Source: Candidatus Methanoperedentaceae archaeon (lineage in GTDB: Archaea; Halobacteriota; Methanosarcinia; Methanosarcinales; Methanoperedenaceae). Taken from it: a DNA stretch of 5,030 nt. Below are positions 1 to 4,481 of this stretch, one piece after another. The translations under genes and the position numbers were made by a program. The stretch covers positions 1-5,030 of the forward strand of contig DAHXMQ010000028.1 in assembly GCA_027371625.1 (NCBI GenBank), written 5' to 3'. How positions within the stretch are numbered: the stretch's first letter is position 1; the number at the start of each line of letters is the position of its first letter. The notes under the pieces were generated by a model, which saw only the letters and a list, made by a program, of their open reading frames with translations, made no database searches and was not told where the DNA came from.

Positions 1-392
1 TTGATGGTATTTACCACGGCTTCAGTAGCTTTGTCTATGCCCCGCTTGATCTCGATAGGGTTTGCCCCGACTGTGATGTTCTTCATGCCCCTGTGCAGAA
101 TCGCCTGGGCAAGAATCGTGGCAGTGGTAGTCCCGTCCCCTGCTACCTCCTGCGTCTTCGTTGCCACTTCTTTCACGAGCTTTGCTCCCATATCCTCATA
201 GGGATCTTTCAGGTCGATTTCTTTTGCAATGGTTACGCCGTCGTTGATGATTGTCGGGCTTCCGAAACTTTTCCCGAGAACCACATAACGACCCTTCGGT
301 CCGAGCGTGATCTTCACTGCTTTGGTTAACTGGTCAACCCCGCTCATGAGAGCCTGCCTTGCTTTTTCATCGAATATCAGTTGCTTTGCCAT
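1..392 (-). CDS. groEL: 60 kDa chaperonin GroEL, N-terminal part (gene continues past left edge)
   Basis: Group I chaperonin subunit. It forms the ATP-driven double-ring cage that folds proteins in the cytoplasm together with the GroES lid. The first 130 residues are visible, about a quarter of the usual length of roughly 540. They cover the first half of the equatorial ATPase domain: TLGPKGR at residues 29-35 (phosphate-binding region), [10 protein letters not shown] at 50-59 and the nucleotide loop GDGTTTAT at 85-92, whose Asp86 matches Asp87 of E. coli GroEL. The ATG at 392 gives the family start [12 protein letters not shown]. An upstream AGAGGG inside the end of groES can serve as ribosome binding site. 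One base separates it from the groES stop, so translation is probably coupled. The sequence is bacterial GroEL, not the archaeal thermosome type, which points to an old transfer; Methanosarcinales are known to carry both. The protein identity is certain; the archaeal host is inferred from neighbours. Confidence 0.97.
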   Translation of the reverse strand, partial: MAKQLIFDEKARQALMSGVDQLTKAVKITLGPKGRYVVLGKSFGSPTIINDGVTIAKEIDLKDPYEDMGAKLVKEVATKTQEVAGDGTTTATILAQAILHRGMKNITVGANPIEIKRGIDKATEAVVNTI

Positions 393-393
393 G

Positions 394-666
394 TTATCCC
401 TCTATTTTTGCGATTATGTCCTTTGCATCGAGTATGAGGTATTTTTCACTATCTATTTCCAGTTCCTCTGAACTGTAGCCTGTGTATAATATCACATCGC
501 CTTTCTTTACCGGGAGTTCTTTTTCCTCGATATTGCCTACTTCTACCACAATCCCCTGTTTTCTCTTTTCCTTTGCAGTCTCGGGGATGTAAATCCCGCC
601 TCTTGTTCTTTCCTCTTCTTTTACGGGTTTGATTAAAACTCTTTTACCTAATGGTTTTATGTGCAT
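394..666 (-). CDS. groES: 10 kDa co-chaperonin GroES
   Basis: Heptameric lid of the GroEL folding chamber, acting in the cytoplasm. The 90-residue product is close to the bacterial size of 95-97. It shows the N-terminal strand [12 protein letters not shown] (3-14), the GroEL-contacting mobile loop with TRGGIYIPE (21-29), the [13 protein letters not shown] segment (32-44), the roof and GD turn [13 protein letters not shown] (54-66), and the C-terminal strand [16 protein letters not shown] (74-89). A GTG nine bases upstream (675) is also in frame, but it lies inside the GAGGTGA ribosome binding site. The ATG at 666, with a 5-base spacer after that site, is therefore the better start. It is the first gene of the groES-groEL operon; the groEL ATG follows its TAA after one base. 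No HrcA/CIRCE-type inverted repeat is present upstream, so bacterial-style heat-shock control is unlikely. Confidence 0.96.
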   Translation of the reverse strand: MHIKPLGKRVLIKPVKEEERTRGGIYIPETAKEKRKQGIVVEVGNIEEKELPVKKGDVILYTGYSSEELEIDSEKYLILDAKDIIAKIEG

Positions 667-671
667 AGGTT

Positions 672-678
672 TCACCTC
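672..678 (-). promoter_or_regulatory. Shine-Dalgarno site of groES
   Basis: GAGGTGA on the minus strand lies 5 bases before the ATG at 666 and is a 7-base match to the complement of the archaeal 16S rRNA 3' end. It decides the start: the alternative GTG codon at 675 is part of this site and cannot use it. Confidence 0.85.
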
Positions 679-691
679 TTGGGTTTTTGAA

Positions 692-750
692 TTTTTATAG
701 GATTTCTATCGGCAAGAGGTATTCATGTTTAGGGTTCTATTAATAATTTT
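692..750 (-). promoter_or_regulatory. Candidate TATA boxes for groES-groEL
   Basis: Two TATA-like elements face groES. The proximal one, TATAAAAA (692-699), is the better match, but its centre is only about 30 bases from the ATG. Initiation some 26 bases downstream would give almost no leader and would cut off the Shine-Dalgarno site. The distal one, TTATTAATA (738-746), is preceded by a purine-rich AAAGAAAA resembling a BRE. It would give a leader of about 50 bases that keeps the ribosome binding site. Which one is used cannot be decided from sequence. Confidence 0.45.
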
Positions 751-957
751 CTTTGTTGCGGTCACTATTCCCAGAGGTGACTTTGCTTCAAACCTTGGTC
801 TTGTTTCATCGCTTTGATTAAGGATGCCGGAGCCAAGCCTGCCGCTTTCACCCATTCTCCTGTCACCACAGGTTTTCTTCTTCACGGCTATATCAATCAG
901 CCCTGGGTTGCCGCTGGATGAAATTTTCAGTAATCTTTTAATCTTATGCAAACCTGT
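703..957 (-). other. Hairpin-rich intergenic element; possible structured RNA or group II intron relic
   Basis: This stretch lies between the divergent groES and DUF5611 genes and has no convincing protein gene. On the minus strand it can form a CCTGT/ACAGG hairpin with a GGTG loop (859-872), a bulged CAA-ACC/GGT-TTG hairpin (789-803) and a GTCAC/GTGAC stem with an 11-base loop (761-781). It also has a longer-range 8-base pairing, ACAGGTTT (950-957) with AAACCTGT (868-875). Its purine-rich, structured texture, including GGAGAATGGGTGAAAGCGG and the late segment AACCCTAAACATGAATACC, reminds me of domain I of bacterial or archaeal group II introns upstream of the maturase gene. No maturase, domain V or intron boundary is visible, so it would be a fragment at most. 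The resemblance is from memory and unverified. A minus-strand open frame of 81 codons with a TTG start (951-706) spans it but looks like chance or relic coding. Confidence 0.28.
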
Positions 958-963
958 AATGGG

Positions 964-1284
964 ATGGTGATAATTATTCAGGAATATTCATTTAAACGAG
1001 GATTTTCGCAGGAAGCGAGCAGAGTAAGAAGCTTACTTACGAAGAATTTCCCAGCAGCAATAAAAGAAGATGGTGGCAAATATACGCTGAGCTACGGCGC
1101 CTTTTCACGGTTAACTGTGTGGCTTGATAACAAAAAGCTGTGTGTTGACACGGAATCCAGCAGGGAAGCAAAGGACGAGATGATTCTTGAAACCAATAAG
1201 CGATACAGGGTATTTCTCGAGGAAGCAACAGGTTATTCCGCAAAGGAGCGGCTTGCAAAAGCCAAGAAAGAAGTGCAGGGATAA
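964..1284 (+). CDS. DUF5611 family protein (function unknown)
   Basis: A 106-residue soluble protein with no signal peptide or membrane segment. It resembles the small archaeal family DUF5611, found mainly in methanogens and relatives, whose function I do not know. Visible family-like parts are QEYSFKRGF near the N-terminus (6-14), GGKYTLSYGAFSRLTVWLD (37-55), KKLCVDTES (57-65) and a charged helical C-terminus, TNKRYRVFLEEATGYSAKER (77-96). The sequence suggests a compact alpha/beta fold. An in-frame ATG at 946 would add six residues. I prefer 964 because it lies close to the conserved QEY start and about 25 bases after the weak TATA-like TTTTAATC (936-943), which fits a leaderless message; neither start has a good Shine-Dalgarno site. 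It is a single-gene unit, divergent from groES and followed by a stem-loop with a T-run. Confidence 0.8.
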   Translation: MVIIIQEYSFKRGFSQEASRVRSLLTKNFPAAIKEDGGKYTLSYGAFSRLTVWLDNKKLCVDTESSREAKDEMILETNKRYRVFLEEATGYSAKERLAKAKKEVQG

Positions 1285-1289
1285 TGTGA

Positions 1290-1354
1290 AGCTAAAATCC
1301 GAGAGGCTTTGCCCTGAGTGCAGGGAAGCCCGGTTATAGCTGTTGAATTTTTTT
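1290..1354 (+). terminator. Stem-loop plus T-run after the DUF5611 gene
   Basis: Starting six bases after the stop codon, a long imperfect hairpin can form. AGCTA (1290-1294) pairs with TAGCT (1337-1341), CCG (1299-1301) with CGG (1331-1333), GGCTT (1305-1309) with AAGCC (1326-1330), and CCCTG (1312-1316) with CAGGG (1321-1325) around an AGTG loop. A run of seven T follows at 1348-1354. Archaeal RNA polymerase terminates mainly at T-runs, so this is a plausible terminator; the hairpin may instead stabilise the transcript 3' end. Confidence 0.6.
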
Positions 1355-1424
1355 GCCACCGGCTTTCATAATTCTGAGCATGATCGACCAATCCGGTTAA
1401 ACTAAAAAATGCATGTGTCAGAAA

Positions 1425-1464
1425 AATATAAATAGCCACAGAAATATTAAAAGTTGCAGGTGGT
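1425..1464 (+). promoter_or_regulatory. Promoter and ribosome binding site of the metallophosphoesterase gene
   Basis: A TATA box AATATAAATA (1425-1434), preceded by a purine-rich AGAAAA that could act as BRE, is centred about 40 bases before the ATG at 1471. This predicts initiation near 1455 and a leader of about 15 bases. The leader contains AGGTGGT (1458-1464), a Shine-Dalgarno site. It lies at a workable distance from the ATG at 1471 but abuts an in-frame TTG at 1465, so the ATG is the start. Confidence 0.7.
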
Positions 1465-1470
1465 TTGAGA

Positions 1471-2229
1471 ATGATCGTTGTGGTATCGGATGTCCATCTC
1501 GGTTATGAAAAATGTAATAAGAGTGATTTCTTAAGGTTTCTGGATACGAACATTTCGAAAGGTGTAGATCATCTTGTCATTTTAGGTGATCTTCTGGACT
1601 TCTGGAGATTTAACAACGCCAGGATAGTCGTAGAGAACGCCGACGTATTGTCAAAAATTGTCAGGCTGAATGTAAAGAATATCCATTACGTAATTGGCAA
1701 CCATGACTATTATATGCTGAAATTGAATGAAAGATATGCAGGGAATTATCCATTCACGATATCCAGGTCATTAAGACTGGAAGATGGGGGAAACAAGTTC
1801 TATTTCATTCACGGTTATGAGTTGGAGGTACTGGCGAACCTTGAGCCAATGAGCATAGAAGAATACGAGAAGTTCAGTGAAATGATGTGTTTCACGGAAG
1901 ATGTGATTGGATGGTTCGCAAGCCATGTATGGGACATAGTTGAAGGAGCGGAAAGCATAGCCAAACATCTCAAGAACATGAAGAAATCGCCTCATGATAG
2001 AAAGGACATAGATAAGGTTTACAGGTTAGCGGTTTCAGAGGCTGCATATGTTCTTCTCGGCATGAAACCCGATGAAAAGCTGGTATTTGGCCATACACAC
2101 AGGCCCTTCATCACCAAAAAAAGGAATGTCGCGAATACGGGCTCGTGGCTAAGCGAGCTCAAAAAAGAATACCAAAATAGCTATGTTGAAATCTCAAATG
2201 GAGATATGAAGCTGAAGTTCTTCAAATAA
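1471..2229 (+). CDS. Calcineurin-like metallophosphoesterase, LpxH-type fold
   Basis: A 252-residue cytoplasmic hydrolase of the binuclear-metal phosphoesterase superfamily. All signature blocks are present in order: SDVHLG (6-11; Asp7, His9), GDLLDFW (39-45; Asp40), GNHDYY (76-81; Asn77, His78), FIHGYE (112-117; His114) and GHTHRP (207-212; His208, His210). An active enzyme is therefore expected. The GDLLDFW and GHTHRP pattern and overall length resemble bacterial UDP-2,3-diacylglucosamine hydrolase (LpxH). Archaea make no lipid A, so the natural substrate must differ; nucleotide-linked lipids or sugars are possible but unproven. The region between His114 and the C-terminal block (about 118-200) is a long, charged, helical insert that may form the substrate cap. 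The gene has its own promoter. Its last 8 bases overlap the end of the convergent mptE. An in-frame TTG six bases upstream is rejected on ribosome binding site spacing. Confidence 0.88.
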   Translation: MIVVVSDVHLGYEKCNKSDFLRFLDTNISKGVDHLVILGDLLDFWRFNNARIVVENADVLSKIVRLNVKNIHYVIGNHDYYMLKLNERYAGNYPFTISRSLRLEDGGNKFYFIHGYELEVLANLEPMSIEEYEKFSEMMCFTEDVIGWFASHVWDIVEGAESIAKHLKNMKKSPHDRKDIDKVYRLAVSEAAYVLLGMKPDEKLVFGHTHRPFITKKRNVANTGSWLSELKKEYQNSYVEISNGDMKLKFFK

Positions 2230-2902
2230 GGCTCTGGCGGGAATTCTTGCTGCATTTGCCAATTTGTCCCCCTCCCATTACCATTTTTATCAATTTCTCA
2301 GCCCACACCAGTTTCTTCTTTTTTAAAGTAGAGACATTCTCATCCTTAAAATCAAAACCGATCAACCTTATCGACCTCGCCCCCATCTCCTTCGCAAGGA
2401 ACACGCTCCTGTCCCCGTCTGTAAACCCACCGAAATTATAGACGTACTTGCGGGGTTTTGACTGCGTTGTCCCGATAACCTTTTTAAGCCTCGGTACTTC
2501 TTTGCTCAGCGCCTCCATGTTATCGCCGTGGGCATGAACAACCATTATGGCGCCTGCCTTTGCCTCGTCCTCCATATTGCCGTCAAGGTCTGTGACAATG
2601 ATGTTGGGAGCGATGCCGTTTCTCATAAGAATGCTTGTAGCGCCGTCTGCTGCGATAATCACGTATTTTTCAGGCTCCACATTTTTAATCTCATCTGCAA
2701 GTTTCGGCGCCTTCCCGCATACAAGTACATCCTTTCCTTCGATTGTTCTTCGCAGTGCGTCTATTCCCAGAACCTCCTTTTTTTTCTTCTTGGTTTCAAG
2801 AATTTTGGATAGCAGCAGTGCTGCCTGTTCGTCCTTAGCTCTATCAAAATCCATTTCCTTGAGGATCAGCTTGTAAACCGACTCCCATTCCTCAAATTTC
2901 AT
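2222..2902 (-). CDS. mptE: 6-hydroxymethyl-7,8-dihydropterin diphosphokinase, MptE type (DUF115)
   Basis: Activates 6-hydroxymethyl-7,8-dihydropterin with ATP to the diphosphate, the step before joining to the arylamine in tetrahydromethanopterin synthesis. It is the archaeal replacement for bacterial FolK. The 226-residue product starts MKFEEWESVY, as is typical of the family. It shows a nucleotide-fold core with CGKAPKL (62-68), AADGAT (84-89), TDLDGN (104-109), HAHGDN (123-128), GTTQ (144-147), FGGFTDGDRS (157-166) and GFDF (182-185). Residues 38-43 are a lysine tract. The tail after WAEKLIKMV (about residue 209 on) is unlike the core and reads through the convergent metallophosphoesterase stop, giving an 8-base tail-to-tail overlap. 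No clear Shine-Dalgarno site precedes the ATG. It is last in the gar1-tfb cluster, 14 bases after the small upstream gene, so it is probably co-transcribed. Confidence 0.9.
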   Translation of the reverse strand: MKFEEWESVYKLILKEMDFDRAKDEQAALLLSKILETKKKKKEVLGIDALRRTIEGKDVLVCGKAPKLADEIKNVEPEKYVIIAADGATSILMRNGIAPNIIVTDLDGNMEDEAKAGAIMVVHAHGDNMEALSKEVPRLKKVIGTTQSKPRKYVYNFGGFTDGDRSVFLAKEMGARSIRLIGFDFKDENVSTLKKKKLVWAEKLIKMVMGGGQIGKCSKNSRQSLI

Positions 2903-2916
2903 TTACTTTCGAAAAA

Positions 2917-3102
2917 TCAGTCGGAGAGGAGTTTTAATTCCCCTCTCAGCCTTTTCAGTCTTTCCCGCATCCCTGAATACCGGCTCCTGCACCTGTTGCG
3001 AAGGCGGATTTGGCTCACTACTTCCTGAATCCTTCCTTTTATGTGCTCCTTTTTCAGGTCTTTTTCTATTTGCGCTTCTATGACCGAATCCTTGATGTAC
3101 AT
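2917..3102 (-). CDS. Small basic hypothetical protein, possibly coiled-coil or nucleic-acid binding
   Basis: A 61-residue reading frame fits neatly between tfb (4-base gap) and mptE (14-base gap) on the same strand, which is the main support for it being a gene. I do not recognise the product. It is very rich in charge: 17 Lys/Arg against 9 Asp/Glu. It has an N-terminal helical half (VIEAQIEKDLKKEHIKGRIQ, 7-26) and an arginine-dense C-terminal half (RLRNRCRSRY, 33-42; RERLKRLRGELKLL, 46-59). The sequence suggests two helices and possible RNA or DNA contact. It has no metal-binding pattern, signal peptide or membrane segment. The ATG at 3102 lacks a strong ribosome binding site, so translation may be coupled to tfb termination. 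It could also be a non-coding spacer that happens to be open. Confidence 0.5.
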   Translation of the reverse strand: MYIKDSVIEAQIEKDLKKEHIKGRIQEVVSQIRLRNRCRSRYSGMRERLKRLRGELKLLSD

Positions 3103-3106
3103 TGGC

Positions 3107-4120
3107 TTATAGGATTATTTCGATATCCAGCTCTTCTGCCAGTTCCTTGTACCTGTTCCGTATCGTCACCTCGGTGATGCCAGCTACTTCTGCTACCTCG
3201 CGCTGTGTTCTCCTGTCGCCGCACAGGATTGAAGCTATGTAGATTGCTGCTGCAGCCACGCCCGTTGGTCCGCGCCCGCTTGTGAGTTCCTTTTCTGAAG
3301 CCTGCCTGAGTATCTCTACAGCCTTTGACTGGACTTCGCCGCGGAGGTTCAATCCCGAGCAGAAGCGCGGCACGTAATCTATCGGAGAGGTCGGGATTAA
3401 TTTTAACCCGAGTTCCCTTGAGATGAACCTGTATGTCCTGCCGATTTCCTTCCTGCTCACCCTTGATACTTCGCCGATTTCGTCCAGGGTTCTGGGGACA
3501 TTGCACTGCCTGCACGCAGAATACAGCGCTGCTGCAGCCACGCCCTCTATGCTCCTCCCGCGTATGAGGTTTTTATCAACAGCCTTGCGATATACGACGG
3601 CAGCGGTTTCCCTCACGTTCTGCGACAAGCCAAGGGCAGAAGCCATCCTGTCAAGCTCTGAGAGGGCAAACGCAAGGTTCCTTTCTGTTGCATTGCTCAC
3701 CCTGATTCTTCTCTGCCATTTTCTCAGGCGGTAAAGCTGCGCCCTGCTCTTGGAAGATATGGACTTGCCGTACGAATCCCGATTCCGCCAGTCTATCATT
3801 GTGGAAAGCCCCTTATCATGGATTGTGTAGGTCATGGGTGCGCCCACACGTGAGCGCTTCATCCTCTGGTCGTGGTCGAAAGCCCTCCACTCAGGTCCCT
3901 GGTCTATGAAATCCGCATCAACCACAAGCCCGCATTCGTTGCACACAAGTTCAGCCCGCTCATAGTCGTGCACGAGCGTATGACTCCCGCATTCCGGACA
4001 AACCACGGTTGCTTTCTCAAACTGACCGAGTTTTTCTTTCTCTTTCTTTTGTTTAATGCCTTCTCTTATCTTCTCGCGTTCTGCCTTCTCGCCTTCTTTA
4101 ACTTTCTCAATTTCTGCCAT
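3107..4120 (-). CDS. tfb: Transcription initiation factor TFB (TFIIB homologue)
   Basis: Archaeal general transcription factor. It binds the TBP-TATA complex and the BRE, recruits RNA polymerase and sets promoter direction. The 337-residue protein has a charged Lys/Glu leader (1-36), an N-terminal zinc ribbon with CPEC (41-44) and CNEC (60-63) as the four ligands, and the B-finger/reader region GPEWRAF to SRVGAP (75-95). A linker carries [14 protein letters not shown] (98-111). Two cyclin-like repeats follow (about 140-230 and 235-330). The second ends in the BRE-reading helix-turn-helix [20 protein letters not shown] (304-323) and the terminus EELDIEIIL. All core residues look intact, so it should be active. 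The sequence is strongly Methanosarcinales-like. The ATG at 4120 follows an AAGGAATGAT ribosome binding site. It lies 12 bases after gar1 and is probably in the same transcript. Confidence 0.97.
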   Translation of the reverse strand: MAEIEKVKEGEKAEREKIREGIKQKKEKEKLGQFEKATVVCPECGSHTLVHDYERAELVCNECGLVVDADFIDQGPEWRAFDHDQRMKRSRVGAPMTYTIHDKGLSTMIDWRNRDSYGKSISSKSRAQLYRLRKWQRRIRVSNATERNLAFALSELDRMASALGLSQNVRETAAVVYRKAVDKNLIRGRSIEGVAAAALYSACRQCNVPRTLDEIGEVSRVSRKEIGRTYRFISRELGLKLIPTSPIDYVPRFCSGLNLRGEVQSKAVEILRQASEKELTSGRGPTGVAAAAIYIASILCGDRRTQREVAEVAGITEVTIRNRYKELAEELDIEIIL

Positions 4121-4132
4121 TTTATCATTCCT

Positions 4133-4378
4133 TTATGCTAAATAGACTCTTTCGTTCCTGAGCTTCGCAAGCTCAGAGTCCTTTGTTTCTCTGAATATCT
4201 TGATGGAAATGTAGGGAGCATTTACCGGACCGAAAAATTCTTTTATCCTTCCGATTTTCTTCATGCTTTTCGTGACAACAGTTGAATTTTCAGATAAATC
4301 ACCTGTTTTGAGTGTTTTATCAGCACGGACTATCAACAGGTTATCGACAATATGAAGAATAGTTCCCAGTCTTTTCAA
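4133..4378 (-). CDS. gar1: H/ACA ribonucleoprotein subunit Gar1
   Basis: Small beta-barrel subunit of the archaeal H/ACA RNP, which together with Cbf5, Nop10 and L7Ae carries out guide-RNA-directed pseudouridylation of rRNA; Gar1 binds Cbf5 and helps substrate turnover. The 81-residue product has the usual start KRLGTILHI and the signature GRIKEFFGPVNAPYISIK (43-60). The C-terminal helix KDSELAKLRNERVYL follows. Eukaryotic-type Gly/Arg-rich tails are absent, as expected in archaea. The start is TTG at 4378. It is supported by TGAGGA five bases upstream (4384-4389) and by agreement with the family N-terminus; no ATG lies close by. It is first in the cluster ahead of tfb, a neighbourhood I recall from other euryarchaea. 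Confidence 0.93.
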   Translation of the reverse strand: MKRLGTILHIVDNLLIVRADKTLKTGDLSENSTVVTKSMKKIGRIKEFFGPVNAPYISIKIFRETKDSELAKLRNERVYLA

Positions 4379-4383
4379 TTTTT

Positions 4384-4389
4384 TCCTCA
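4384..4389 (-). promoter_or_regulatory. Shine-Dalgarno site fixing the TTG start of gar1
   Basis: TGAGGA on the minus strand is followed by five A and then TTG at 4378. The purine match and spacing make the unusual TTG start credible. Confidence 0.75.
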
Positions 4390-4390
4390 G

Positions 4391-4435
4391 ACGAAAGAGT
4401 TATATATGGCTAAATGTGGTATATAAATCTTTCGT
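4391..4435. promoter_or_regulatory. Near-palindromic BRE/TATA promoter of the gar1-tfb cluster
   Basis: The minus strand carries ACGAAAGATTTATATA (arm 4420-4435), a textbook archaeal BRE (CGAAAG) and TATA box about 45 bases before the gar1 TTG. Initiation is predicted near 4397, giving a leader of about 19 bases with the ribosome binding site. The plus strand carries ACGAAAGAGTTATATA (arm 4391-4406). The arms form an inverted repeat with 15 of 16 bases matching, separated by 13 bases. The second arm could drive rightward transcription or act as a regulatory half-site. The gar1 function is well supported; the second role is inference. Confidence 0.75.
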
Positions 4436-4481
4436 TATTACATTGCAAAAATATATATTATTAAATATTTCCATCAGCCTC
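4436..4481. other. AT-rich spacer between the radical SAM gene and the gar1 promoter
   Basis: The spacer contains AAAAATATATATTATTAAATATTT (roughly 4447-4470), which has TATA-like sequence on both strands and a five-T run (read on the minus strand) that could end the radical SAM transcript. It has no open frame of note. A second, upstream start for the gar1 cluster here is possible. Confidence 0.35.

Noticed and set aside
706..951. 81-codon minus-strand frame upstream of groES
   Set aside because: It has a TTG start, no ribosome binding site and no recognisable domain, and it covers a hairpin-rich region. It is better explained as chance or as a relic RNA element.
946..963. Upstream ATG for the DUF5611 gene at 946
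   Set aside because: It adds six residues not expected in the family, and its ATG lies too near the TATA-like element to be inside the transcript.
1358..1397. ACCGG/CCGGT inverted repeat in the spacer before the metallophosphoesterase gene
   Set aside because: Only five bases pair across a 30-base loop, which is easily expected by chance.
2528..2876. Two plus-strand frames opposite mptE
   Set aside because: They are antisense shadows of a well-supported gene, without a ribosome binding site or recognisable domains.
3078..3515. 145-codon minus-strand frame overlapping tfb
   Set aside because: It lies out of frame inside the strongly conserved tfb coding region and runs into the start of the next gene; its Arg/Gly/Gln-rich composition is typical of a shifted frame.
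3872..4141. Plus-strand frame with a very hydrophobic, Phe/Leu-rich C-terminus that could be read as a membrane protein
   Set aside because: It is the antisense of the Lys/Glu-rich TFB leader; Lys and Glu codons read backwards give Phe and Leu.
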